DNA of 64,000 bases from Nesterenkonia muleiensis. Lineage in GTDB: Bacteria; Actinomycetota; Actinomycetes; Actinomycetales; Micrococcaceae. Both the position numbers and the translations under genes were made by a program. Positions 1-9,199 of this stretch are shown piece after piece. Location of the stretch: assembly GCF_003600155.1 (NCBI RefSeq), contig NZ_QWLD01000016.1, positions 62,001 to 126,000 on the forward strand, read 5' to 3'. A model generated the notes under the pieces. That model did not search any database, was not told the origin of the DNA, and saw only the letters and a program-made list of their open reading frames with translations. Each line of letters opens with the position of its first letter. Within the stretch, counting starts at the first letter, position 1.

Positions 1-1
1 C

Positions 2-649
2 TCCGGCGTGCGCGCACTGCTGCTGCGTGGTGAGGGCCGCGGCTTCTGCGCCGGTCGGGACATCTCTGGTGTCACCCCGGCCGACGACGACGTCCAGGGC
101 TACCTGGGCGAGAAAGTCACCCCGCTGCTGCGCAGGATGGCGACCTTTGAGGCTCCGACCTTTGCCGCAGTCCACGGGCCCTGCCTGGGGGTGGGACTGG
201 GCCTGGCGATTGCCACTGATGTTGTCTATGTGGCCGAGGACGCCAGAATCGGCTCGCCGTTCGCCTCCCTGGGGGCCACCCTGGACTCCGGGGGGCACGC
301 CCTGTTCGTGGAGCGCCTCGGCGCCCACCGCACCTTGGACCTGATCTACACCGCAGAACTGATCTCCGGGGCCGAAGCGGTGGCCTCCGGACTGTTCTCA
401 CGGGCCGTGCCGGCCGATCAGCTGGTGGAGTTCACCCGCCAGAAGGCCCGTACAGCCGCTGAAGGGGCAACCCTGGCCTTCCGGGAGTCCAAGAAGCTGG
501 TCGCCCGGATCCGCGATGAGCGCATCGGCCTGTGGGAGTCCCTGGACGAGGAGAACCGCGCCCAGGCCGCGCTCTGCTCCTCTGCCGACTATGCCGAGGG
601 CTTCGACGCCTTCCAGTCTAAACGCGCACCTCAGTTCCACGGAAGATAG
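2..649 (+). CDS. Enoyl-CoA hydratase/isomerase, PaaG-like (5' partial)
   Basis: This is a crotonase-family protein whose N-terminus lies outside the window; the frame is open from base 2, so the first GTG at 8 is not necessarily the start. The oxyanion-hole region is visible (FCAGRDISG, then GPCLGVGLGLA). At the two positions where true hydratases carry glutamates it has Leu (in GVGLGLAIATD) and an Asp (SLGATLDSGG). This resembles PaaG-type ring 1,2-epoxyphenylacetyl-CoA isomerases rather than hydratases. The phenylacetate (PAA) genes further right (paaZ, paaJFH type) support a role in ring isomerisation of phenylacetyl-CoA epoxide, which is inference. A truncated LysR frame follows immediately after its TAG. 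Confidence 0.8.
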   Translation, partial: SGVRALLLRGEGRGFCAGRDISGVTPADDDVQGYLGEKVTPLLRRMATFEAPTFAAVHGPCLGVGLGLAIATDVVYVAEDARIGSPFASLGATLDSGGHALFVERLGAHRTLDLIYTAELISGAEAVASGLFSRAVPADQLVEFTRQKARTAAEGATLAFRESKKLVARIRDERIGLWESLDEENRAQAALCSSADYAEGFDAFQSKRAPQFHGR

Positions 650-1174
650 CTCCTTGCTGATCCTGCACTACTGAGACAGCCTGAGGCTGAGCTGCACATC
701 GCACTGCCTGCGGAGCACCGCTTAGCCGAACAGGACGACGTCTCTGTGGAGAGCCTGCGCGGGGAGCCGATGGTGTCCTACCCCAGTGACTCGGCGGTCG
801 CGATGATCACTCATGAGCTCTGCCGCGCGGCGTGGTTCAAGCCCAAGGTGCTGCAGGTGGTTAGTGAAACCTCCACCCTGATATCGCTGGTTGCCGGCGG
901 CAGTTGTGTGGCGGTGGTTCCTCAACCTGTTTCCGCACTGGGCACACCCGGTGTGGTCTTCCGCAGAATCAGGGGCAGTCCGAGCGTCGATCTCGCCGTC
1001 GCCTGGCGCAGTGGAGACCGGCGCCCGCTGCTCGAAGCGCTGATCGATGTCATCCGGGCCTCCGTGCAGCATGCAGAATCGGCCCATTCGTCTCCGACCC
1101 GCAGTCTTGCGTCACCCCACGGGGCGGCCGAGGCAGCAACCCCCTTCAACAATGACAGTGAGAGCCAGCGATGA
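650..1174 (+). pseudogene. LysR-family regulator, C-terminal fragment
   Basis: This frame is open from the hydratase TAG (647-649) to TGA at 1172-1174, in the same frame as the hydratase. From about 690 it reads as the second half of a LysR effector-binding domain (ELHIALPAEHRLA, then EPMVSYP, SLVAGGSCVAVVPQ, VDLAVAWR). The winged-helix DNA-binding domain and linker (about 150-160 residues) are absent, and the homology starts almost directly at the hydratase stop. I infer a deletion that fused the 3' part of a lysR gene to the hydratase. Its TGA overlaps the ATG of the next gene (ATGA), so it was once co-transcribed with that pathway. A GTG at 746 could only give a stub without DNA binding. 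Confidence 0.75.
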
Positions 1175-2274
1175 AGATCACCGCTATCGAATCAGTTCCC
1201 TACACGATTCCGTCCACCCGGCCGTTGAGGTTCGCATCGGGAGAAGTCACCGAAGCTAATCATGTGTTGGTGAAGATCCACACCGACACCGGCATCAGCG
1301 GAGTATCGGACACCCCTCCGCGTCCGTTTACCTACGGCGAGACTCAGGGTTCTGTGATCTCAGTGATCCAGGACATCTTCGCCCCACAACTTGTCGGGAT
1401 GAACCCCCTCGATCGGGAGAAAGCTCGATCAGTGATGGCACGCACCCTCAACAACGCCACAGCAAAAGGCTCGCTGGACATTGCCCTGTGGGATATTCTC
1501 GGCAAAATTCTCCAGATTCCAGTCAGCCAGATGCTGGGTGGCTTCACCGACCGACTGGCAGTCTCCCACATGCTGGGCTTCAAAGCAGCCGATGAGCTGG
1601 TGGACGAAGCGGTGCAGATGCGCGAAAGCTATGGCATCTCGACCTTTAAGCTCAAGGTTGGACGGAGGCCCGTCGCCCGCGATGTGGAGGCCGCCCGAGC
1701 CCTGAGGGGTTTCTTCGGTGACAAGGTTGATCTGTACATGGACGCCAACCGGGGATGGACCGCAGCCGAGACTGGGCGGGTGCTGGAACAGATCACAGAG
1801 CTGGACATTCAGTTTTTTGGAGGAACCGAACGACGCCGCCCAACATCTGGGACGCCGCTGGGTGACCTCACGTGCGGCAATCCCCATCGCCGCTGACGAA
1901 TCAGCTCCCGACCTCGCCTCAGCAGCCCGCGAATTAACCACCGCCGGGGCTGATCTCTTGACGATCAAGACCGCCCGCACCGGCTTCACCGATTCCAGTC
2001 GAATCGTGGGGTTGGCAGAGATGGGCTGGGAGTGGAACTCTACATCGGCAACCAGATCGACATCCGAGTCGGCAGCGCGGCCTCGGTCGCTTTCGGCGCA
2101 GCTTTCGCGTCAAGGTCTCGACGTGCTGCAGAGCTGGCCAACTTCCTCGATATGGAAAACGACCTCATTGCCGAACCGTTGACGATCGTGAATGGCTCGA
2201 TCTTGATCCGGGAGACCCCCGGCGTGGGAAACGCCATTGATGAAGACAAACTTCAGCACTATAGAACAGACTGA
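1171..2274 (+). pseudogene. Muconate cycloisomerase-like enzyme (MLE superfamily), frameshifted
   Basis: This is an enolase-superfamily lactonizing enzyme that would convert cis,cis-muconate to muconolactone, read in three frame segments. Segment one (1171 to about 1815) holds the capping domain and the Lys pair in FKLKVG, plus MDAN. After a run of six T at about 1812-1817 the frame moves by +1 and continues with LEEPND, IPIAADES and LLTIKTART, the remaining metal ligands and general acid/base Lys. Near 2022-2030 (GGG runs) it returns to the first frame with VELYIGNQID and runs to TGA at 2274. Restored length is about 367 residues, normal for the family. The muconolactone isomerase gene next door supports the substrate; another MLE-superfamily substrate cannot be excluded. 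The frame changes are small homopolymer indels. Confidence 0.75.
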
Positions 2275-2310
2275 ACCGATCCCCGTCCCGAGTGTGTGAG
2301 GAGAACTCCG

Positions 2311-2601
2311 ATGAAGTACCTAGTACAGATGAATGTCGACATTCCCCGAGAATTGCCCGCCCAGGAACGCAGCGAGATCGTCGCCAGGGAGAAGGAGTAC
2401 TCCCAGCAGCTTCAGCATCAGGGAAAATGACCAGGAATCTGGCGAGTAGTCGGTGAATACTCCAACTATTCGATCTTTGACGTCGGCGGACACGACGAGC
2501 TGCACCAGATACTGCAGGGGCTTCCGCTGTTCCGGTATATGGCTATCCGCGTCACCCCCTTGGCCCAGCATCCCTCCGACATCAAAGCTGAGGAATTATA
2601 A
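2311..2601 (+). pseudogene. catC: Muconolactone delta-isomerase, interrupted by a stop codon
   Basis: The frame starts with MKYLVQMNVDIP after a GAGGAG ribosome site at 2298-2303. It is colinear with CatC (about 96 residues) to KAEEL-TAA at 2599-2601, including the hallmark NYSIFDV and LPLFRYM segments. Codon 40 (2428-2430) is TGA where the family has Trp in the KW/TW-x-x-LWR segment; TGG to TGA is a single G-to-A change. CatC isomerises muconolactone to 3-oxoadipate enol-lactone. The defect lies beside a truncated regulator and a frameshifted cycloisomerase, so this branch of the catechol ortho pathway is probably dead. I see nothing assignable in 2602-2816. Confidence 0.85.
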
Positions 2602-2816
2602 GGCTTTCTGCCGTCGTTGGCGCCCAGCAAGTGTCGAGCAGCCGAAAGTCTGGGGGCTCACCAGGCCCTTCGAGATCGACGGGCGGGTCAGGAGGCTGAC
2701 ACCAGAACCGCCGAGAACCTGCAGACCCCCTGCTGATGCACGGTGCGGGAATCATCGTAGATCTACCAGAGTGAAGAACTCTGATGTTCTCCAGCCCAGA
2801 CTCGGGGCCGAGGATT

Positions 2817-4352
2817 CTAGAAGGGAGTCGTGCCGGTGATCGCCGCAGCGGCTTTCTCGCCGATGAGCACCGATGGCGCATTGGTATTTCCGGAGGTCAC
2901 CTGCGGCATGATGGAAGCATCAGCGACTCGCAGTCCCTTCACTCCCTGTACTCGCAGTGTTTCCGGGTCAATCACAGACATTTCGCTGGTACCCATGGCG
3001 CAGGTCCCTACCTGGTGGTGATAGGTCGTCGTGGTGTTGCGGATATAGTCGATCAGCTCATCGTCGGAGTCGCCGACATCGGGGCCCGGGAAGATCTCCC
3101 GCGCTTCCCATTCGCCCAAGGCCGGCTGAGACGCGATGGACCGGCACTGGCGCAACGAGTAGAGCATCGCCTCCAAGTCCTGGGACTCGGTGTAAGCACC
3201 CAGCCGGATCTGTATCGGATCGTCGGGATCTGGCCCTGACAGCGTCAGAGAGCCGCGGGAGACCGGGCGCACAATCCCCGCCAGAAGCGAGAACCCTTCT
3301 TCCGGACCCTCCATCAGGGTTCCGGCGGTGTTGGTGTACATCGGCACAGAGAAGAAGATCGGCTGCGTATCCGGTACTGGTTTCTCAGCGCTGGACCTGT
3401 CCCAGTAATGGACTTGGGCAGCCGCGACCTCAGGGGGCGGAAGTTGCTTCTCAGTAGTGCACACCACAGGGGTGAGCAGGTGATCATGGAGGTTTTGTCC
3501 GACTCCGGGCGACTCCACGGCACTTTCTATGCCCACCTCCTGCAGGTGTTCTGCTGGTCCGATCCCGGACCGCAGCAGAAGCTCAGGAGAGCCAATGGCT
3601 CCAGCGCTCAGCACCACCTCATCAGCGGTGTAGGTGAAAACCTGACCGTCCTTGTCGAACTCGGCACCAGTCACAGCGCCGTCGCTGATCAGCAGCTTCC
3701 GCGCTCGAGTTCGAGGGTTCACGCTCAGCCTGGGGTGATCCAGCACCGGCTTGAGGTAAGCGCGCCAGGTATTGAACCTGATGCCATCTCGAATATTGAG
3801 CTGCATCCAGCCCACACCGTCAACCGAACCGGCATTGTAATCGCGGTTCTCTGGGATGCCCTCCTGGACGGTGGCTTCGTACATCGCCTTCTGGATCGGG
3901 TGACGGGGATAGTCAGTGGTGACGTCCAGCAACCCATGGCGCCCTCGCACCTGGGGATCTCCGTCTACGAAAGACTCGATGGCCTTGAAGTAGGGCAACA
4001 CCTCATCCCAGGACCAGCCGGTGCAGCCAGATTCTGCCCACGCGTCATAGTCCCACCGGTCACCACGAACCCATATGGTGGCATTCAGCGCGTGTGAACC
4101 TCCCAGCACCTTGCCCCGGGGGATGTGCACTTGGCGGCCGTTGAGCTCTGGCTCAGGCTCGGTGAAGTAGTTCCAATCCTCAGGTGCGCCCCACAGCATC
4201 CCCAGTCGTGATACGTCATCGATATCAGGATTGCTGTCTTCACCGCCAGCTTCAACCATCCGGACGCTGTGTCCGGCGTCTAGGAGCCGCCGGGCCAGCA
4301 CACAACCGGCCGATCCTGCACCGATGATCAGAAAATCAGTATGGGTGTCCAT
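2817..4352 (-). CDS. GMC-family FAD oxidoreductase (alcohol/choline dehydrogenase-like)
   Basis: This 511-residue glucose-methanol-choline oxidoreductase has the N-terminal FAD dinucleotide fold (LIIGAGSAGCVLARR at about residue 7, then acidic MVEAGG). It also has the GMC signature region (RGKVLGGSHALN), the second signature (LSAGAIGSPELLLRSGIG) and the C-terminal active-site His/Asn region (YHHQVGTCAMG, then SGNTNAPS). It should oxidise a primary alcohol to an aldehyde with FAD. Its start lies 29 bp downstream of the aldehyde dehydrogenase stop on the same strand, so the pair forms an alcohol to aldehyde to acid operon. Choline (BetA-like) is possible, but the pair could act on another alcohol. 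It is divergent from the AraC-type regulator at 5979. Confidence 0.85.
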   Translation of the reverse strand: MDTHTDFLIIGAGSAGCVLARRLLDAGHSVRMVEAGGEDSNPDIDDVSRLGMLWGAPEDWNYFTEPEPELNGRQVHIPRGKVLGGSHALNATIWVRGDRWDYDAWAESGCTGWSWDEVLPYFKAIESFVDGDPQVRGRHGLLDVTTDYPRHPIQKAMYEATVQEGIPENRDYNAGSVDGVGWMQLNIRDGIRFNTWRAYLKPVLDHPRLSVNPRTRARKLLISDGAVTGAEFDKDGQVFTYTADEVVLSAGAIGSPELLLRSGIGPAEHLQEVGIESAVESPGVGQNLHDHLLTPVVCTTEKQLPPPEVAAAQVHYWDRSSAEKPVPDTQPIFFSVPMYTNTAGTLMEGPEEGFSLLAGIVRPVSRGSLTLSGPDPDDPIQIRLGAYTESQDLEAMLYSLRQCRSIASQPALGEWEAREIFPGPDVGDSDDELIDYIRNTTTTYHHQVGTCAMGTSEMSVIDPETLRVQGVKGLRVADASIMPQVTSGNTNAPSVLIGEKAAAAITGTTPF

Positions 4353-4381
4353 GGAGAGTCCCTTTCGAACGTGAACGGTGG

Positions 4382-5800
4382 CTACTGGCTGATGATGTGG
4401 GGTTGGCTGACTTCTTTGAGGCCTTCGAGGCCGAATTCGAGGCCGAAGCCGGATTCGCGGGCTCCGCCGAAGGGCACCCGGGGGTCGATGGCGCCGTGTT
4501 TGTTGATCCAGGTGGTGCCAGCCACCAAGCGGGAAGCCACTTCCTCAGCCCGGTCAGGGTTGGAGGACCAGACCGAGGAGCCCAGGGCCTCGGTCAGGGA
4601 GTTGGCCCATTCAATGGCCTGGTCGAGGTCGGTGTATTTGATGATCGGCAGAGCCGGGCCGAACTGCTCCTCGACCACCAGCGGGTTCTGCGGGTCAATA
4701 TCAGCGATCAGTGTGGTGGGATAGAAATAACCGGCGGTGTTGCGCTCTGGCTCTGCGCCGATCAGCACCCGCGCCCCGGAGTCCTTGGCGGCGGTGACCA
4801 GACGGTCGACGATCTCCCACTGGGCTTTGTTCTGCAGCGGGCCCAGGACGTTCTGTTCCTCCAGCCCCACCCCCATGGGCATATTCTTGGCGACCTCCAC
4901 CAGCGCCTGGCAGACCTGGTCATAGAGCGGCTCGGGGACATAGAGGCGTTTCAGCGCGGCACAGGTCTGACCGGTGTTGATGAACGCTCCCCAGAACAGG
5001 TCTTCGGCGATGGCCTCGGGGTCGGCATCCTCCAGCACGATCCCGGCATCATTGCCGCCCAGTTCCATAGTCAGCCGCTTCACCGTATCAGCGGCGGCCT
5101 TGATGATGCTCCTACCAGTTGCAGTGGAGCCGGTGAACATGATCTTGGCAACATCAGGGTGCCGGCTAAGCCGGTCTCCCACCTCTCCTCGGCCGGGTAC
5201 GGCGATGAGCACCTCCTGCGGCAGTGCGGTGTTGAGCACCTCCACCAGGGCCAGCACACTCAGCGGGGTGTAGCCGGAGGGCTTGATCACCACGGTGTTG
5301 CCCTGACGCAACGACGGGGCGAGCTGCCAGATCGAGATCATCATCGGCCAGTTCCATGGCCCGATGGCACCCACCACGCCCAAGGGGCGCCAATGCAGAA
5401 CAGCCTTACCGGAATCGTCATCGACCAGGACCTCAGGCTCCAGGGTGAACTCCGCAGTAGCACGCAGCCAGGCCACACATGCACCCACCTCAAACCGGGC
5501 GTTGGGGCCGTTGAGCGGCTTGCCCTGCTCCTGGGAGAGCAGACGGGCCAGCCCCTCAGCATGGGTCTCGATGGCATCAGCAGCAGAGTGAAGGAGCTGA
5601 GAACGCTGCTGGTCACTGCGGGCCGCCCATCCCGGCTGAGCCGCCTTGGCCCGTGCCACAGCGGCATCAAGATCCTCGACAGAGGCCTCAGGTGCGCGCC
5701 CCACCGATTCCCCGGTGGCCGGATCAAAGACCTCACGGCCGCCCTCGGCCGGCTGGACACGTCTGAACAGGTCTTGAAAGTCAGCAGTCTGCGCACTCAT
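4382..5800 (-). CDS. NAD(P)-dependent aldehyde dehydrogenase
   Basis: This is a 472-residue ALDH-superfamily enzyme of normal length. It shows the cofactor loop (WNWPMMISIWQLAPSL), the FTGS motif (MFTGSTATGRSI), the catalytic Glu region (TMELGGNDAGIVLEDAD) and the nucleophile Cys in NTGQTCAALKR. It oxidises an aldehyde to the acid. It is the first gene of the two-gene operon with the GMC oxidoreductase. Two roles are plausible. One is oxidation of the aldehyde made by that partner. The other is removal of succinate semialdehyde, which the HpaI aldolase of this window produces and for which no other obvious dehydrogenase is present. The sequence alone does not decide. The start ATG at 5800 leaves about 178 bp to the AraC start for a shared divergent promoter. 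Confidence 0.85.
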   Translation of the reverse strand: MSAQTADFQDLFRRVQPAEGGREVFDPATGESVGRAPEASVEDLDAAVARAKAAQPGWAARSDQQRSQLLHSAADAIETHAEGLARLLSQEQGKPLNGPNARFEVGACVAWLRATAEFTLEPEVLVDDDSGKAVLHWRPLGVVGAIGPWNWPMMISIWQLAPSLRQGNTVVIKPSGYTPLSVLALVEVLNTALPQEVLIAVPGRGEVGDRLSRHPDVAKIMFTGSTATGRSIIKAAADTVKRLTMELGGNDAGIVLEDADPEAIAEDLFWGAFINTGQTCAALKRLYVPEPLYDQVCQALVEVAKNMPMGVGLEEQNVLGPLQNKAQWEIVDRLVTAAKDSGARVLIGAEPERNTAGYFYPTTLIADIDPQNPLVVEEQFGPALPIIKYTDLDQAIEWANSLTEALGSSVWSSNPDRAEEVASRLVAGTTWINKHGAIDPRVPFGGARESGFGLEFGLEGLKEVSQPHIISQ

Positions 5801-5978
5801 GAATCGGGCTCCTAACAGCGGTGTCTGTTCTGGTGATCACTCTCAGACTGTCCGACATGAAGGTCTTATTCTCGACACCTGGCGCACAGAACTGTGCTCA
5901 AGACGCATTTATGTGTTGCGCATCACAGAGCATGGAATGATGGGCAGAGCAGTAACGTCGGAGAAAGGTCAATTCACC

Positions 5979-6968
5979 ATGGGGACCGCATCGCTCGCAC
6001 CGTCATCATTCACCAGCACCTCCCTGGCCCCCGCCGAGCGGTTCGATGCATGGCAGAGTGCGGTCAGCTCCGCTTTCGTGCCGCTGAAAGCCGCCGCCCA
6101 GGATCCCGAGTCGTTTGACGGTTACCTCCGGGGTCAGGCGCTGGGCCTGGTGGCGGTCACCGAAGTCGGCGGTGACCCGGTGTACGTGAAGCGGAACCGC
6201 CAAAGCATCGCTGCGGGCAATCCCGGAGTGTACAAGTTTGCCCTGCAGCGTACCGGGACCTGCTTGGTGCGCCAAGGCCAGCGCGAGGCACTGCTGACCC
6301 CCGGAGACCTGGTCGTCTATGACACGACTCGTCCTTACGACCTCACCTTCGGCGGCCACTACAGCATGTTCGTGGTCCAGATTCCGCACGAGAATCTGGG
6401 ATTGAGCCAGGAGCAGGCCGGCGCACTCATGGCTCAGAGAATTCCCGGCGGAGAAGGACTCGGAGCACTGACCTCTTCGTTGCTGACCAGTCTCAGTCAG
6501 CAGCTTGAGAAGGAGGAGATGGCCGCGGACCCACGAGCTGCGGCGGCAGTGCTGCAGCTGGTTCAGGCAACATTATTGGCATCTGTGCGGCCCACCCCAG
6601 GGGTGCCGACTCGAGACGTGGTCTATCTCGAGGCAGTCAGCTACATCGACAAGCATTTGAGAGATCCGGGGCTCTCTGTCAGCTCAGTGGCCCACTCACT
6701 GCATGTCTCGATCCGCTACCTCCAGATGGTCTTTGCCGATGAAGGCACCACATTCAGTGAGTGGGTGCGGCGGCGGCGCCTGGAGCACTGCCGCGTGGAG
6801 CTCAGCGACGCCGGTCAACGGTCTCGACCAGTCAGCGCCATCGCAGCCCGCTGGGGATACGCTGATGCCTCAAGTTTCGCCCGTTCGTTCAGAAGCGCCT
6901 ACGGAACGACGCCGACGGAGTACCGTGACAGCGTCCTGGACGAGCCTTCGGAGCCGCGGCGTCATTGA
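5979..6968 (+). CDS. AraC-family transcriptional regulator
   Basis: I chose ATG 5979 (MGTASLAPSSF) because of the GAGAAAGG ribosome site at 5961-5968; an upstream in-frame ATG would add an unlikely, poorly conserved tail. The 329-residue product has an N-terminal ligand-binding domain of the AraC_binding_2 kind (ERFDAWQSAVSSAFVPL, then YDTTRPYDLTFGG). Its C-terminal double helix-turn-helix includes VSSVAHSLHVSIRYLQMVFADEG, then the second helix and AAYGTTPTEYR-like ending (SAYGTTPTEYRDS). It is divergent from the ALDH/GMC operon and most likely activates it. Its 3' end overlaps that of paaZ tail to tail by 7 bp, leaving no room for a terminator between them. Confidence 0.85.
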   Translation: MGTASLAPSSFTSTSLAPAERFDAWQSAVSSAFVPLKAAAQDPESFDGYLRGQALGLVAVTEVGGDPVYVKRNRQSIAAGNPGVYKFALQRTGTCLVRQGQREALLTPGDLVVYDTTRPYDLTFGGHYSMFVVQIPHENLGLSQEQAGALMAQRIPGGEGLGALTSSLLTSLSQQLEKEEMAADPRAAAAVLQLVQATLLASVRPTPGVPTRDVVYLEAVSYIDKHLRDPGLSVSSVAHSLHVSIRYLQMVFADEGTTFSEWVRRRRLEHCRVELSDAGQRSRPVSAIAARWGYADASSFARSFRSAYGTTPTEYRDSVLDEPSEPRRH

Positions 6969-9085
6969 GCCCAGCCAGGAGTCTCCTTGGCAACTCGGGT
7001 GAGCACATCGTAGGTGGCCACGATCTCGTCGTTCTGGTTGTGCAGCACCGTGTCCCACCGGACCTCTCCGTAGTCGTCGGTCTCCCGCGGGGTGATCTGT
7101 TTAGCAGTCAAGGTGACACGGATAGCGTCGTCGTAGGTCACCGGGGTGAGGAAGCTGAGATTCTCCAGTCCGGTGTTGGCCAGCACCGGACCCGGGGCGG
7201 GCTCCACGAACAGCCCTGCGGCCCAGGAGACTAGCAGGTAGCCGTGGGCCACCCGGCGGGGGAAGAACGGGTTCGCCGTGGCCGCCTCCTCATTGGTGTG
7301 GGCATAGAACGTATCCCCGGTGAACTCAGCGAAAGCGTTGATGTCCTCCAGCCGGACCTCACGCAGCCCGGAGGCGAACTGGTCACCGATGCGCAGCTCA
7401 GAGAGCGGTTTGCGGAACGGGTGCACAGCACTGCCGTCGGCCACAGTCGCCGGTGTGACGGTGCGCGCTTCGGCACCCCGGTGCCAGACCCCGGTAATGC
7501 CGGTGAGCAGATCCGGGGTGCCCTGGAGAGCAGTGCGCTGCATGTAGTGCTTGACTCCGCGCATTCCGCCAAGCTCCTCCCCACCGCCGGCGCGGCCAGG
7601 ACCACCATGCACCAGATGCGGGAGAGGGGAGCCATGCCCTGTGGAGGTCTTGGCGTCATCGCGGTCCAGCAGGTGAACCCTGCCGTGGTGGGAGCCGATG
7701 CCACGGACGAACCGCCCGGCGATCTCCGGATCATGGGTGCACACCGTGGCCACCAGGGAACCACCGCCCAGGGCAGCCAGCTCCACGGCGTCGTCGATAT
7801 CGGTGTACCCCAGCACCGAGGTGACCGGCCCGAAGGCCTCCACCTGATGCACCTCAGGGGTACGGGCATCACTGAACCTCAGGGTGGTGACCGGATAGAA
7901 GGCCCCCTCCGCGGGGTATTGACCAGTGGCCTCCGGCCCACCGAAACAGACCTCTCCCCCAGCCCCGACCAGACGCTTCACCGCCTGTGAGACTTCCTGC
8001 TGCTGATCCTTCGACGCCAGGGCTCCCACAGTGGTGGCAGCATCACGCGGGTCACCGAGCACCGCCCGGGACTCCACCCGGGTGCGCAGCGCGGTCACGA
8101 CGGCGTCGACGTGCTCGCTGGGCACGATGGTGCGCCGGATCGCCGTGCACTTCTGGCCAGCCTTGACTGTCATTTCCTGCACCACCGCCTTGATGAAGGC
8201 CTCAAACTCCGGGGTGCCCGGCCCAGCATCGGGACCGAGGATAGCCGCGTTGAGGGAATCGGTCTCGGCGGTGAAGCGTACGCCCTCATCCTGCACATTC
8301 GGATGCGAGCGCAGAACGTTGGCCGTGCCCGCCGACCCGGTGAAGGCCACGTGATCACGGTAGTCCAGGTGGTCCAGCAGATCACGGGCAGACCCGGAGA
8401 TCAGCTGCAGTGCCCCCTGGGGCAGCAGTCCGGAGTCCAGCATGATCCGGACACAGGCCTCTGTCACATAGGCGGTCTGGCTGGCCGGCTTGACGATAGT
8501 GGGCACTCCGGCGATGAGACTGGGGGCGAGTTTCTCCAGCATGCCCCAGACCGGGAAGTTGAAGGCGTTGATCTGTACGGCCACCCCGGTGAGCCGGGTG
8601 TAGATATGCTCGCCGATGAAGCTGCCGTCGCGGGAGAGCTGCTCAACGTTCCCGTCGATGATCACATTGGAGTTGGGGAGTTCCTTCCGCGCCTTGGATG
8701 AGTAGGCGAAGAGCGTTCCGATGCCGCCGTCGACATCGACCAGATGATCTTTTCGGGTCGCACCGGTCTTGTCCGAGAGGTCATAGAGCAGATCCTTGTG
8801 CTCACCGAGGTGAAGGGCCAGTTGCTTCAGCAGCAGTGCGCGCTGGTGGAAGGTCAGCTCCCCCAGACCACGCTGACCCACCGAACGGGCGTACTCCACC
8901 GCCGATGAGGTGCTCAGTCCGTCTGTGGAGACACGGCTGACCAGCTCACCTGTGGAGGCATCAAGGACTTCTGTGACCCGCTGCGGTTCTTCCGGGACCC
9001 ACCAGCTGCCGGCGATGTAACTGGGGAGGACTCGCAAGCTCTCCGACACTGAACTGTTTGCTCGCGCTGAACTGTCGACGGTCAT
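6962..9085 (-). CDS. paaZ: Phenylacetate degradation bifunctional protein PaaZ
   Basis: PaaZ opens the oxepin-CoA ring and oxidises the resulting semialdehyde to 3-oxo-5,6-dehydrosuberyl-CoA. The N-terminal two thirds is an aldehyde dehydrogenase domain ([36 protein letters not shown], nucleophile Cys in [11 protein letters not shown]). The C-terminal third is a MaoC-like (R)-enoyl-CoA hydratase domain with the catalytic stretch [15 protein letters not shown] and VAHGYL. The length (707 residues) fits the family. I prefer ATG 9085 ([10 protein letters not shown]) because AGGA sits 5 nt upstream; an ATG at 9097 is the alternative. A 22-bp inverted repeat at 9127-9148 in its promoter matches two other sites in this window, suggesting PaaR-type control. 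Confidence 0.93.
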   Translation of the reverse strand: MTVDSSARANSSVSESLRVLPSYIAGSWWVPEEPQRVTEVLDASTGELVSRVSTDGLSTSSAVEYARSVGQRGLGELTFHQRALLLKQLALHLGEHKDLLYDLSDKTGATRKDHLVDVDGGIGTLFAYSSKARKELPNSNVIIDGNVEQLSRDGSFIGEHIYTRLTGVAVQINAFNFPVWGMLEKLAPSLIAGVPTIVKPASQTAYVTEACVRIMLDSGLLPQGALQLISGSARDLLDHLDYRDHVAFTGSAGTANVLRSHPNVQDEGVRFTAETDSLNAAILGPDAGPGTPEFEAFIKAVVQEMTVKAGQKCTAIRRTIVPSEHVDAVVTALRTRVESRAVLGDPRDAATTVGALASKDQQQEVSQAVKRLVGAGGEVCFGGPEATGQYPAEGAFYPVTTLRFSDARTPEVHQVEAFGPVTSVLGYTDIDDAVELAALGGGSLVATVCTHDPEIAGRFVRGIGSHHGRVHLLDRDDAKTSTGHGSPLPHLVHGGPGRAGGGEELGGMRGVKHYMQRTALQGTPDLLTGITGVWHRGAEARTVTPATVADGSAVHPFRKPLSELRIGDQFASGLREVRLEDINAFAEFTGDTFYAHTNEEAATANPFFPRRVAHGYLLVSWAAGLFVEPAPGPVLANTGLENLSFLTPVTYDDAIRVTLTAKQITPRETDDYGEVRWDTVLHNQNDEIVATYDVLTRVAKETPGWAQ

Positions 9086-9126
9086 GTATGTCCTCATTCC
9101 ACTCTTACGGCTCTCGGCACTACGCG

Positions 9127-9148
9127 ATACCGACCAATCGGTCAGTAT
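9127..9148. promoter_or_regulatory. Putative TetR/PaaR-type operator upstream of paaZ
   Basis: A 22-bp near-perfect palindrome, ATACCGACC-AATC-GGTCAGTAT, lies about 42 bp upstream of the preferred paaZ start. Closely similar 22-bp palindromes occur at 13781-13802 and 29993-30014. Together they give the consensus TTACTGACCGA-NN-GGTCGGTAA. The size, symmetry and CoA-catabolic targets resemble TetR-family PaaR operators. No tetR gene is visible in the window. Confidence 0.65.
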
Positions 9149-9199
9149 TTATGGCATCTTACCGTGCCCTCTGTCACATTTCGAATGAGACTGAGCAGA

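Noticed and set aside
2311-2601. TGA in catC as selenocysteine or recoded codon
   Set aside because: The residue in homologues is Trp, not Cys, and no SECIS-like hairpin follows; a plain nonsense mutation is simpler.
4397-5815. 472-codon open frame on the strand opposite the aldehyde dehydrogenase
   Set aside because: It mirrors the ALDH gene codon for codon, as GC-rich antisense frames do, and has no recognisable motif or ribosome site.
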